A stretch of 37,894 bases of DNA from Acidimicrobiia bacterium. GTDB taxonomy: Bacteria > Actinomycetota > Acidimicrobiia > Acidimicrobiales > Aldehydirespiratoraceae. Where the stretch lies: contig JAHQYM010000015.1 in the NCBI GenBank assembly GCA_024421095.1, positions 1-37,894 of the forward strand. Direction: 5' to 3'. The notes under the pieces were generated by a model, which saw only the letters and a list, made by a program, of their open reading frames with translations, did not search any database and was not told where the DNA came from. The number at the start of each line of letters is the position of its first letter. Position 1 is the first letter of the stretch. The position numbers and the translations under genes were made by a program. Below are positions 6,954-15,460 of the stretch, piece after piece.

Positions 6954-8480
6954 CTAACCTTGGCCTTGTTGACTCTGGTTGCGTGTCTCGCTCATCCGCC
7001 GAGCTGTCGGCACCGCCGCAAGCAGCGCTTTGGCTTTGTTGAGACACTCCAGGTATTCGTCTTCTGCTACCGAATCAGCCACGATTCCGGCACCGGCACT
7101 AACCGTGGCTCGATTCGAAGACACAATCATTGTGCGGATAGTGATAGCGGTGTCGATACCGCCGGAGCAGTCGAGGTAACCAACCACTCCCCCGTACGGG
7201 CCGCGTCTCACTGGTTCGAGTTCATCAATGATCTCCATTGCCCGCACCTTAGGCGCACCCGATAAAGTCCCCGCCGGCAAGGTGGCACGCAACACGTCAA
7301 TCGCCGTGGCCCCCTCTTTGAGCTTGCCCGAGACTTGTGAGGTGAGATGCATCACATGACTATAGTGTTCCAGAGTCATCATTTCGTCCACCTGCAGACT
7401 ACCGAATTCTATCACTCGGCCTATGTCATTTCGGGCCAGGTCGACAAGCATGATGTGCTCGGCTATTTCTTTGGGATGCTCCCGCAACTCGGCAGCCATG
7501 AGGCGATCTTGTTCATCGGTCTTACCTCGTTGCCGAGTGCCGGCGATCGGACGGGAAACCACCCGCCCATCAAGTAGTTGCACCATAGGTTCAGGTGAGC
7601 CGCCAACGATTTCGAGTTGGTCATGGCGCAAGAAAAACATGTATGGACTGGGGTTAAGTTGGCGCAACACTCGGTACACGTCGAAGGCTTGTGCATCAAG
7701 GTCGAAGCTGAACCGTTGAGCTAGCACGACTTGAAAGATGTCTCCCGCAACGATGAGTTCTCGTGCCGCTTCAACCGCTGCACAATACTCTGCTTGAGAC
7801 ATTGTGGAGGTCACTTCGGGGAAGGTTTCGACATCTTGGGCTGGAAGAAAGAGCGGTTCGTCGATCGGTCGCGAGCCTGCTCGACCCAAGGATTCAAGCC
7901 TGTGGACGGCATCTTCGTATACGGCATCAATCGTGGCTTGATCAGCATTGTCCGGTATTGGCGCATTGGCGATCAGCGTCACTTGCTGCCGCCAATGGTC
8001 ATACGCGGCGACTTCACCGATGATCGACATCACCGCGTCGGGGTAGCCAAGGTCATCTTCGGCTTCGTTGGGTAGGTTCTCAACCTCCTGTACCACGTCG
8101 TAACCAAGGAAACCAATTAGACCACTATGCAGCGGTGGTAAACCTGGCAACTCTGGGGTCTGGTAGTGGTCGAGAAGTCGTTCGAGGGCACAAAGAATGC
8201 CCCCGTTCGGGTCTATCTCAATACCGAGGTCGCCTTCAACGGTAACCTTTTGGGCTCGGGAGGTGAGGGTGGCGAGCGGACGGCGACCCACGAAAGACCA
8301 ACGGCCCCAACGATCTCCACCGTCCACAGATTCCAACAGGAAGCCCTCTTCGTCACCCACCACTCTTCTGAAGGCACTTACTGGGGTGGTGAGGTCGGCG
8401 AGCAGCACACGCCAAACCGGGATCATGCGATGATCTTGGGCTAAAGCACGAAACTCAGCTAGGTTGGGGCGAACCGTCAT
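6954..8480 (-). CDS. trpE: Anthranilate synthase component I
   Basis: A 508-residue chorismate-using enzyme that makes anthranilate with ammonia from a TrpG glutaminase, which is not encoded here. The tryptophan feedback site LLES-x10-S is intact at residues 48-62, arguing for TrpE over PabB and for product inhibition. Chorismate-binding elements include GGSPEPMV, RPIAGTRQRG, LVDLARNDIGRV and PAGTLSGAPKVRA. No trpG fusion is present. It follows hisI by 12 bp and precedes the ygfZ-like gene by 3 bp. trpC, trpD and trpG are absent from the window. Confidence 0.96.
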   Translation of the reverse strand: MTVRPNLAEFRALAQDHRMIPVWRVLLADLTTPVSAFRRVVGDEEGFLLESVDGGDRWGRWSFVGRRPLATLTSRAQKVTVEGDLGIEIDPNGGILCALERLLDHYQTPELPGLPPLHSGLIGFLGYDVVQEVENLPNEAEDDLGYPDAVMSIIGEVAAYDHWRQQVTLIANAPIPDNADQATIDAVYEDAVHRLESLGRAGSRPIDEPLFLPAQDVETFPEVTSTMSQAEYCAAVEAARELIVAGDIFQVVLAQRFSFDLDAQAFDVYRVLRQLNPSPYMFFLRHDQLEIVGGSPEPMVQLLDGRVVSRPIAGTRQRGKTDEQDRLMAAELREHPKEIAEHIMLVDLARNDIGRVIEFGSLQVDEMMTLEHYSHVMHLTSQVSGKLKEGATAIDVLRATLPAGTLSGAPKVRAMEIIDELEPVRRGPYGGVVGYLDCSGGIDTAITIRTMIVSSNRATVSAGAGIVADSVAEDEYLECLNKAKALLAAVPTARRMSETRNQSQQGQG

Positions 8481-8492
8481 TGCTGTGGCAAC

Positions 8493-8915
8493 TCAACGAT
8501 GCGCGAGCGTGTTGAGATCGGTGACCGTACGGTAGTAGCAGGTAGGGCGAGTGTTGCCGCCTTCGTCTTTGGTGTGACACACCCCACCGCCAGTTTTACG
8601 AACTCGATAAAGCAGGCTGTTTTGCTCGCAGTTAACTTTCACTTCTACCAATTCTAGTTGGTCGCCACTCGTTGCCCCCTTGTGCCACAACTCTTCACGG
8701 GAGGTTGAGTACAGCACTGCCGAGTTGCGCTCAAGAGTGGCTCGGTAAGCCTCTTCGTTCGCATAACCAATGAACAACACATCACCGCTATCGACATCTT
8801 GAAGCACGACCGGCACCACTTGATGCCCGGCTCTACCAATCTTGGCTACTTTGTCGAAATCTATTTCAACGTGTAGGCCCTCTTCTAACTCCGCTTCGTC
8901 CATGTTTGCGCTCAT
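8493..8915 (-). CDS. hisI: Phosphoribosyl-AMP cyclohydrolase (HisI) with atypical metal-site residues
   Basis: A protein of about 140 residues with the HisI fold: STSREELWHKGATSG at residues 70-84 is the hallmark. The usual Mg ligands Asp-Cys-Asp-x-Asp appear instead as N95-C96-E97-Q98-N99, while the three zinc cysteines are kept (C96, C113, C126). The spacer between C113 and C126 is longer than in textbook HisI. The ORF track begins at 9017, giving a 34-residue G/Q-rich extension without homology; I prefer ATG 8915 just before the conserved core. No Shine-Dalgarno is obvious at either start. No hisE domain is fused. It would open the pyrimidine ring of PR-AMP in histidine synthesis, but it sits with trpE, away from other his genes. 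Confidence 0.8.
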   Translation of the reverse strand: MSANMDEAELEEGLHVEIDFDKVAKIGRAGHQVVPVVLQDVDSGDVLFIGYANEEAYRATLERNSAVLYSTSREELWHKGATSGDQLELVEVKVNCEQNSLLYRVRKTGGGVCHTKDEGGNTRPTCYYRTVTDLNTLAHR

Positions 8916-9056
8916 AATGGGTTCGGTTTGGTGTACAACTCGCTCTTGCCCCCCAACTTGCTCCTGCCCTCCCAAGCACCACAACCTACCACCAAGCCGC
9001 CCCCCTACCAACAACATTAACGGTGCTCGGTGCGAAGCACGAAACTATCCGCGTAG

Positions 9057-10814
9057 TTAGGCGTGGCGGGGGTCTACCTCTATTCTTAGTCGGGCGTTGG
9101 GGCGGGGTGTAGACATCAGCGCATCCAAAAGTGGTTCGTGCTCATCGGCTTGTAGTAGCCAACGGTTGTCGGAAGGGCCGAGGACACGCACACCTGCTGG
9201 TTGACCCAACGCCTCAATGAACGGTTTTGCGCCTGCGCTCGAAATTAATGCCTGTGCGCCATAGGGGGCGATACCTGCGCTACGGCGGCGGTCACGTTCG
9301 GCTACCGCCACTAGGGCTGGGTCACCCAAAAGTAGTGCCCGCACAACTTCATGATCAGGTTGACGGGTTTGCAGCACCAATAAACCCCCAGCATCTCTAG
9401 GACCCAACAAACGGGCCGCCCGAGCCAGCAAGGCCATGGTTTGTTCCGCGGCTCTTTGGCGGGGTGCGAGCAGGTCTTGGTCGAGGTCCAAAAAAGCCAC
9501 AACCTCAACTTGATCTTGACGGTGCAACACCGCCTCTGTGCCTATAACCACACGCGTCTTACCAACTTGTGCAGATGTAGCCGTGACCTCATCAACCGCT
9601 TCACCTACCAGCGCCTCCAATTCCTCTTTCGCTCGGGTCACACCCACACGCAGGTTTTTTAGAACCGTGCTACCACAATGCACACAAACCGCTGGGCGTG
9701 ATTCGTTACCGTCTTTGGAGCGCAGTTCTTTGTCTGACAAGAGCATCGGCGAAGTTTCGTCAAGCGTGCGAACCAACTCCCCACAAGCCGCGCAAGACAA
9801 CAACCGCGCACGACCCTTGCGATTCAACACGCAAACAACCCGGCGGTCGCCACGCAAAACCTCGGCAATGCCTTCAGCAAACAAACCACCCTTGACTGGA
9901 TCTTCGTCACGGCGGTCAAACACCTTCACTAGTGGCCAACCTCTACGCTCAAACCCCCGATCAGGACGAAACAGACGCCCAGAGCGCAACGCCTCCAATG
10001 AAGGCACCGGGGAACTCAAAACTGCGGGCACACCCCGGCGACGCGCCCGTTCCAAAGCCACCTCGCGGGCGTTCCAAGTAGGTGCCGACTCTTCACTATG
10101 ACGTTCATCGTGTTCATCAAAAACCACCACAGCCCCAAGCCGCGGCATCGGCAACCAGGCAGCCGTTCGGGTACCCACAACAGTTACCCCGCTCGCCGCT
10201 AAAGCCCAATCCTTGGTGCCGAGCGCCACCCTTATCCCAGCACGCCGTAAAGCAATCCCCAAACGCCGTGCCCGTGCCGCACTCGCACACAGCAACAAGG
10301 CATCTCCACAACGGCATGCTTGAAGCGCCAATGCCACATCATCACTACTCGGTGGCGTTCTCAACACCGCAACACCATGCTCGGAAGCGAACTCAAATGC
10401 TTGCGCGAAGACATCTTTGGGGCCTGTCGGCACACTTTGGCGCGCCGATTGCTGCGGTATGCCAGCCAGCATCTTCGCTGGCGATGCCGCACGCAAGAAC
10501 TTCACCCGACTACCCGCCCAACGCCAAGCCGCCCAAGAAGCGAGTTCCAACATCTCAGCGCTTGGTCCCACTCCTCGCAGAGTGCTAAGCGATGCCAACG
10601 CAACCCCCGGAGGTGCCTGCACATCAAGCCCTGAAATCCAAGCCGACACCCTACGGCCCGCCAAGGGAACTCGCACCATTGAACCCACCGCTAGTGACTG
10701 AGCACGACCGTCAACCTGCCAAGCCTCAGGAACGAGGTAGCTAAACTCCTTGTTGAGAGCCAAGACATCAACAATGACCCGCACCACACGATTCTGGTTG
10801 GGGGTCTGAGTCAT
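9057..10814 (-). CDS. priA: Primosomal protein N' (PriA), degenerate helicase form
   Basis: A 585-residue protein matching the shortened PriA of actinobacteria. The N-terminal DNA-binding part (VIVDVLALNKEFSYLVP) is clear. The Walker A GxGKT of active PriA is absent: the equivalent region reads AVLRTPPSSDD, and the DEEH box appears as DEHD. Of the usual eight zinc cysteines only CAAC and CVHC are evident. Family knowledge says such actinobacterial PriA proteins are probably not ATP-driven helicases but may still help replication restart as a scaffold. It lies between metK (43 bp upstream) and hisI. Confidence 0.88.
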   Translation of the reverse strand: MTQTPNQNRVVRVIVDVLALNKEFSYLVPEAWQVDGRAQSLAVGSMVRVPLAGRRVSAWISGLDVQAPPGVALASLSTLRGVGPSAEMLELASWAAWRWAGSRVKFLRAASPAKMLAGIPQQSARQSVPTGPKDVFAQAFEFASEHGVAVLRTPPSSDDVALALQACRCGDALLLCASAARARRLGIALRRAGIRVALGTKDWALAASGVTVVGTRTAAWLPMPRLGAVVVFDEHDERHSEESAPTWNAREVALERARRRGVPAVLSSPVPSLEALRSGRLFRPDRGFERRGWPLVKVFDRRDEDPVKGGLFAEGIAEVLRGDRRVVCVLNRKGRARLLSCAACGELVRTLDETSPMLLSDKELRSKDGNESRPAVCVHCGSTVLKNLRVGVTRAKEELEALVGEAVDEVTATSAQVGKTRVVIGTEAVLHRQDQVEVVAFLDLDQDLLAPRQRAAEQTMALLARAARLLGPRDAGGLLVLQTRQPDHEVVRALLLGDPALVAVAERDRRRSAGIAPYGAQALISSAGAKPFIEALGQPAGVRVLGPSDNRWLLQADEHEPLLDALMSTPRPNARLRIEVDPRHA

Positions 10815-10857
10815 CTGCGAGCGGTTATGCCACTGGGTCGCACAACCTCATTGGCAT

Positions 10858-12009
10858 TCAGAGGTTCAACGCCGACACCAGGTCGTCAACCCGGTCGGTG
10901 CGCTCCCAAGGGAAAAACCCATTCAGGCTCTCTCGACCAAAATGCCCGTATGCAGCGGTTTTCGCGTAAATGGGACGGCGCAGATCAAGGTCACGCAAAA
11001 TCGCGGCTGGCCGGAGATCAAAAACCTCCTTTATCGCTTTATCAATCGCCGCCTTGTCTACAGTTTCGGTGCCGAAGGTTTCGATCAGCACAGACACCGG
11101 GTTTTCCATCCCAATCGCATAAGCCACCTGCACTTCACAACGGCTAGCAGCTTTCGCAGAGACCAAGTTTTTGGCCACCCAACGTGCCGCGTAAGCAGCG
11201 GAACGATCCACCTTGGTTGGGTCTTTACCCGAAAAAGCGCCACCACCATGACGGGCCATACCGCCGTAGGTGTCAACGATAATCTTGCGTCCAGTCAGCC
11301 CGGTGTCGCCGACCGGCCCGCCGGTCACGAAACGCCCGGTCGGGTTAACATAAAAATTGGGGTTATCCGCAGCGAATTCGTGTGGCAAGACTGGTGCCAC
11401 AATGTGCTCCCAGAGATCTGGGCGGATCATCGAATCTCGGTCGATCCCGTCACTGTGTTGAGCAGAAATCAAAACGGTCTTGAGACGTACTGGTTGATGA
11501 TTTTCGTATTCAAATGTGACCTGCGTTTTCGCATCAGGACCCAGATAAGGAATCGTGCCGGCTTTACGAATTTCGGCGTGGCGTTCGGCTAAACGATGAG
11601 CTAAATGGATCGGTTGGGGCATCAAATCGGCTGTCTCATCGCAGGCGTAGCCGAACATCATTCCTTGATCACCGGCACCTTGCTTGTCGACTCCAACCGC
11701 GATGTCGGTAGATTGCTCGTCGATGGTCACCATGACCCCACAGGTGTTGCCGTCGAACCCGAAGGATTCACGGTCATAACCAATCTTGTTGATGGTTTGG
11801 CGTACCGTGCTGGCGATATCCACATATGCCTTGGTAGTGATCTCACCAGCGACAATGGCCAAACCGGTTGTAAGCATGGTTTCGCAAGCCACCCGACTCA
11901 TGGGGTCTTGAGCTAGCATGGCATCTAGGATCGTGTCTGAGATTTGGTCTGCCATTTTGTCTGGGTGACCTTCGGTCACGCTTTCGGAGGTGAACTCCCA
12001 GCGGGTCAT
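10858..12009 (-). CDS. metK: S-adenosylmethionine synthetase
   Basis: A 383-residue cytosolic enzyme making AdoMet from methionine and ATP. Diagnostic segments are [16 protein letters not shown], the [12 protein letters not shown] loop and a phosphate-binding region around [17 protein letters not shown] move the start from 12036 to ATG 12009. A strong AAGGAG at 12015-12020 is well spaced for it, and the ATG overlaps the coaBC stop as ATGA. Placement after coaBC is common in actinobacteria. Its product also feeds the DNA methylase at the far left of the window. Confidence 0.97.
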   Translation of the reverse strand: MTRWEFTSESVTEGHPDKMADQISDTILDAMLAQDPMSRVACETMLTTGLAIVAGEITTKAYVDIASTVRQTINKIGYDRESFGFDGNTCGVMVTIDEQSTDIAVGVDKQGAGDQGMMFGYACDETADLMPQPIHLAHRLAERHAEIRKAGTIPYLGPDAKTQVTFEYENHQPVRLKTVLISAQHSDGIDRDSMIRPDLWEHIVAPVLPHEFAADNPNFYVNPTGRFVTGGPVGDTGLTGRKIIVDTYGGMARHGGGAFSGKDPTKVDRSAAYAARWVAKNLVSAKAASRCEVQVAYAIGMENPVSVLIETFGTETVDKAAIDKAIKEVFDLRPAAILRDLDLRRPIYAKTAAYGHFGRESLNGFFPWERTDRVDDLVSALNL

Positions 12010-13220
12010 TTCGGCTCCTTGTCCGCTTGATTGCATAATTTCGCTGCCTCATTGAGCACAACTTCCGCCACGGTCGTTTTGGTCGACAATGGCAGGTTGG
12101 TTGGTGGGCTGTCTGGTAGATAGATACTCACAATATTGGTGTCGTGATCGAAGCCTGCGCCGGCTACTGACACATCGTTGGCCACGATCATGTCGAGGTT
12201 CTTGAGTCGCAGTTTTTCTTGCGCATTTTGAGCTAGATCGTTAGTTTCGGCTGCAAAACCAACGAGGATTTGGCCCCGAGGTTTTTGTTTACCCAACTCC
12301 GCGAGGATATCTTCGGTGGCTTCTAGTTCTAGGTGTGGTAATCCTTGCGCTTTCTTGAGTTTGTGGGCGACATGGTGTTTGGGGCGGAAATCCGCCACGG
12401 CAGCAGCCATCACCACCAAATCAGCTTGAGGCGCTTCTTGAACACAAACTTGATGCATTTCCGCCGCGGTTACTACTTTCAAGATACGCATGTTATTGGG
12501 AGTTGAGTGATTTTCGGTGGTGACAAGCACCACCTCAGCACCCTGGTTAGCGGCGACTTGAGCGAAAGCGTGGCCTTGTTTACCCGAGGATCGGTTGCCA
12601 ATGAAACGAACCGCATCAATCGGCTCACGGGTGCCTCCCGCAGTAACGAGCACACGTTTAGCGCGCAGATAATCGGGTTGCAACGCGAACCTGGCCGCGT
12701 CAACAATCTCAGTTGGTTCAGCCATGCGACCCACGCCGCTATCCCCACCGGCGAGTAAACCACTTTCTGGGCCCACAAGACGCGCCCCACGAGCGGCCAA
12801 CACCGAAATATTTTCTTGCACGGATTGTTGTTCCCACATTTCTGTGTGCATCGCCGGGCAGATCACTAACGGTGCTCTACTAGCAAGCAGCGTAGCTGTC
12901 AAAAGATCAGCGGAACGCCCCACGCGGAGATCAGAAATAACCCGAGCGGTCGCCGGGGCAACCAACAACAAATCAGCGGCTTGCCCAATCTTGGTGTGTG
13001 GTATTGGTGTGTTGAGGTCGCCAAAAAGTGCTGTTCGTGCTGGTTCGCTAGCTAGCGCAGAAATGGTTGTGGTGCCGATCATCTGTTCAGCGGCTTTGGT
13101 CAATATCGGGGTGACGTGGGCACCGGCATCGACCAAACGGCGACACACCTCAATAGCTTTATACGCGGCAATACCACCCGAAACGCCAAGCACTATCCGT
13201 TTGCCTTGCAGCGTGGTCAT
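12006..13220 (-). CDS. coaBC: Bifunctional phosphopantothenoylcysteine decarboxylase / synthase
   Basis: A 404-residue two-domain coenzyme A enzyme. The N-terminal CoaC flavoprotein half has [11 protein letters not shown] and PAMHTEMW (an actinobacterial variant of the PAMN motif). The C-terminal CoaB half begins near residue 185 with [24 protein letters not shown]. The Cys found in E. coli CoaC in the ACGDxGxGRM region reads [11 protein letters not shown] here; I believe actinobacterial homologues vary likewise. The ORF track uses a TTG at 13250 inside rpoZ; ATG 13220 next to the conserved [14 protein letters not shown] is preferred. It overlaps metK by 4 bp. Confidence 0.93.
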   Translation of the reverse strand: MTTLQGKRIVLGVSGGIAAYKAIEVCRRLVDAGAHVTPILTKAAEQMIGTTTISALASEPARTALFGDLNTPIPHTKIGQAADLLLVAPATARVISDLRVGRSADLLTATLLASRAPLVICPAMHTEMWEQQSVQENISVLAARGARLVGPESGLLAGGDSGVGRMAEPTEIVDAARFALQPDYLRAKRVLVTAGGTREPIDAVRFIGNRSSGKQGHAFAQVAANQGAEVVLVTTENHSTPNNMRILKVVTAAEMHQVCVQEAPQADLVVMAAAVADFRPKHHVAHKLKKAQGLPHLELEATEDILAELGKQKPRGQILVGFAAETNDLAQNAQEKLRLKNLDMIVANDVSVAGAGFDHDTNIVSIYLPDSPPTNLPLSTKTTVAEVVLNEAAKLCNQADKEPK

Positions 13221-13246
13221 GGCGCAAGCACCGCCATTATGTGGGC

Positions 13247-13543
13247 TCAAGCACCCAGTAATCTGTCAACGGATGAAATTGCGGTATCCGCTTGGGGCTC
13301 TAGCTCTCGCGGCACGATCTTGCGGGCGGCAATTTCTTCAAGGGCTATTGACAGGGGTTTGCTCGCCGTTGATGCTACCTGCGGTGGTATTGAAGACCCT
13401 TGACCCCGGCTCAACTGCCCAAGATAAGCAGTGATTTCACGGCTGCGCCTAGCCGCCAGAATAACTAAGCGGAACTTAGACCTGCTGTCTTCCAATAGAC
13501 CCTCAATCGGTGGGTTCATCATCGTGTCGTAACCGTGAGCCAT
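13247..13543 (-). CDS. rpoZ: RNA polymerase omega subunit
   Basis: A 98-residue subunit that helps assemble and stabilise the beta' subunit of RNA polymerase. The core NPPIEGLLEDSRSKFRLV and the C-terminal KPLSIALEEIAARKI are the typical omega signature. A GAGGAG Shine-Dalgarno at 13551-13556 is well spaced for the ATG. Neighbours gmk and coaBC give the classical gmk-rpoZ-coaBC-metK order of actinobacteria. A short insert of about 15 residues (LGQLSRGQGSSIPPQ) lies between the two conserved parts. Confidence 0.95.
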   Translation of the reverse strand: MAHGYDTMMNPPIEGLLEDSRSKFRLVILAARRSREITAYLGQLSRGQGSSIPPQVASTASKPLSIALEEIAARKIVPRELEPQADTAISSVDRLLGA

Positions 13544-13585
13544 TTGCAGTCTCCTCAGGTGTCAGCGGGTGCAAGCGTGTACAGT

Positions 13586-14155
13586 CTAGCGCGAGGATCC
13601 GCAAGCGCGACGTTGTTGGATCACTGCTTCGAGTTCAGCCAAAGCTCGCTCGAAGTTGTCGTTGATGACGATTCGTGCACCGAGTTCTTGGGCCACGGCC
13701 AATTCGTTGGAGGCTTTGGCTAGCCGCGCGGCGATTTTTTCGGGGGGGTCGCCTCGGCCGATTAGCCGGTCTCGCTGTGCTTGGCGCGATGGAGCGTCTA
13801 CGAAGATGACTAGTGCTTCTGGAAAATGTGCGCGTATCTGCTGTGCTCCGAACACATCAATTTCGTAGAGCAGATCGTGTTTGGGGGGTGGTTGCACCAA
13901 GGGTGTACCTTGTCGATAATCCAGAAAGTCCACCCACTCCAAGAATCCGCCAGCCGCGATGTGTTGGTCGAAATACTCGCGGTTGGTGAAATGGTAAGCC
14001 TCCATTGGTTCACCTTTGCGCCGCAAGCGTGTGGTCCAACTACGCGACAACCAAAGCCGTTGGTCACGGTCCAACAAACTTGCGACTAGCGTTCCTTTGC
14101 CCACGCCACCGGGTCCGGAGATCACGATGACTAGCTGGTTTTCGAGAGTTATCAC
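13586..14155 (-). CDS. gmk: Guanylate kinase
   Basis: A 189-residue enzyme phosphorylating GMP to GDP. The P-loop GPGGVGKGT is at residues 14-22, slightly different from the common GPSGxGK(S/G)T. The GMP-binding segments SRSWTTRLRRKGE and the Y-H-F-x-x-R-E-x-F motif follow, then the R-x-x-x-R lid region. It begins 6 bp after mihF, the usual actinobacterial pairing. Length is normal for the family. Confidence 0.95.
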   Translation of the reverse strand: MITLENQLVIVISGPGGVGKGTLVASLLDRDQRLWLSRSWTTRLRRKGEPMEAYHFTNREYFDQHIAAGGFLEWVDFLDYRQGTPLVQPPPKHDLLYEIDVFGAQQIRAHFPEALVIFVDAPSRQAQRDRLIGRGDPPEKIAARLAKASNELAVAQELGARIVINDNFERALAELEAVIQQRRACGSSR

Positions 14156-14161
14156 CGCAAA

Positions 14162-14497
14162 TCAGCGGTCGGATGGTGCGTCGTCACTGAACGTCTTGAG
14201 CAGTTCAGCCCGTTGCCTTCTGCCGAGGCCATATAATCTGCGGTTTTCCGCAATGCCGATTGCTTCCATGGTGCGGCGGGCTCTGACTTTGCCCACTTTT
14301 GGAAGTGACTCGATGATCATTAGCACTTTGGTTTTGCCAACGATCTCGTTTTTGTTTGCGAGTTCAAGAACTTCGGCGAGCGACAAGGAGCCCATCTTGA
14401 GCTTGTGTTTCAACTCGCTGCGCTCTCGGCGGGCTGCTGCTGCTTTGGCTAATGCTGCGGTTCGGGCTTCGTCACTTAATTGTGGAGGTTTAACCAT
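14162..14497 (-). CDS. mihF: Actinobacterial-type integration host factor (mIHF)
   Basis: A 111-residue basic nucleoid protein. The conserved block runs from about residue 33 to 102, including MGSLSLAEVLELA, KVLMIIESLPKVGK and RARRTMEAIGI, a helix-two-turn-helix DNA-binding fold seen in mycobacterial mIHF. It is unrelated in sequence to E. coli IHF and largely restricted to Actinobacteria, so it is one of the best taxonomic pointers here. The N-terminal Lys/Arg/Ala-rich helix is typical. It lies between pyrD (48 bp upstream) and gmk. Confidence 0.95.
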   Translation of the reverse strand: MVKPPQLSDEARTAALAKAAAARRERSELKHKLKMGSLSLAEVLELANKNEIVGKTKVLMIIESLPKVGKVRARRTMEAIGIAENRRLYGLGRRQRAELLKTFSDDAPSDR

Positions 14498-14545
14498 TCC
14501 TCAAACCTTAGTGGTAAACGTTGCAGAAGGCAAGTTCTGAAGCAA

Positions 14546-15460
14546 TTAGTTGTGTGCTGAACCCACTAGGTCGCGCACTTGGGCTATGTCGTGGCGGTCG
14601 CACCAGGTGGTGAAATCCCGAAGAATTCGCAGTGGTGCTCTCGGGTCGGCGAACGTGGCAGTGCCCACTTCAACGGCGCAAGCGCCCGCCGCCAGAAACT
14701 GCACCACAGCTTCGCAATTGGTTACTCCGCCAACCCCCACAATCGGTAAGTCTGGGATCGCTTCGTGCACGTCGTAGCAGGCTCGAACCGCCACCGGTCG
14801 CATGGCCGCACCAGACAATCCGCCGCGCTTGGCACCAAGCAGTGGACGGCGGGTTTCAGGGTCTATCACCATGGCTAGTAAGGTGTTGGTCAAGACCACT
14901 GCTTGCGCGCCTGCGGACTGTGCAGCCGCGGCGATCTCCACGATGTCGGCCGCGTTGGGGCTGAGCTTGGCCCAACAAGGTAGCCCACTGTTGCGGCTCG
15001 CGGCAACGGCTTGTGCAGTGGCTTCGGCGCTGTGTGCAAACATGCGGTTACGGTCGTCAAGATTGGGACAAGACACGTTCACTTCAACCGCAACCAGGCA
15101 ATCGGGTGCCTTGCTGAGAACCACCGCGGCTTCGTGGTATTCGTCGATGTTGTTTCCCCAGATGCTGGCCACAACCGACGCTCCCGTAACCTCTAGGCGT
15201 GGAAGTTCATTTGCGAGCCAGTGAGCCAGGCTCGGGCCGCTAAGCCCGACGCTGTTTACCATACCGGCAGCAGTCGGCAATAGCCGAGGCGCCGGGTTAC
15301 CCTGCCAAGGGGTAGATTTCATTGATTTGACCACGATCGCGCCGAGTTCGCTAGGGCGCAGATAGCGGGCAAACTCCACACCGTGGCCTACCACACCTGA
15401 GGCTGTTAGCACCGGTGCGCGGAGTTCTACCGAACCGATGGTGGTGGCTAAGCTAACCAT
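14546..15460 (-). CDS. pyrD: Dihydroorotate dehydrogenase, class 1 (1B-like)
   Basis: A 304-residue FMN enzyme oxidising dihydroorotate to orotate. The class 1 catalytic cysteine is C131 in NVSCPN, followed by RNRMFAHS as in class 1B proteins; class 2 enzymes have serine here. The FMN-phosphate loop VGVGGVTN and the SGAAMRPVA segment are present. Class 1B enzymes normally pass electrons to NAD through the Fe-S flavoprotein PyrK, yet no pyrK lies in this operon. The start overlaps the end of carB by 8 bp. pyrF is also missing from its usual downstream position. Confidence 0.93.
   Translation of the reverse strand: MVSLATTIGSVELRAPVLTASGVVGHGVEFARYLRPSELGAIVVKSMKSTPWQGNPAPRLLPTAAGMVNSVGLSGPSLAHWLANELPRLEVTGASVVASIWGNNIDEYHEAAVVLSKAPDCLVAVEVNVSCPNLDDRNRMFAHSAEATAQAVAASRNSGLPCWAKLSPNAADIVEIAAAAQSAGAQAVVLTNTLLAMVIDPETRRPLLGAKRGGLSGAAMRPVAVRACYDVHEAIPDLPIVGVGGVTNCEAVVQFLAAGACAVEVGTATFADPRAPLRILRDFTTWCDRHDIAQVRDLVGSAHN

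Noticed and set aside
10942-11592. 216-residue plus-strand ORF
   Set aside because: Antisense shadow of metK.
12724-13434. 236-residue plus-strand ORF
   Set aside because: Antisense shadow of coaBC and rpoZ, both of which are clear.
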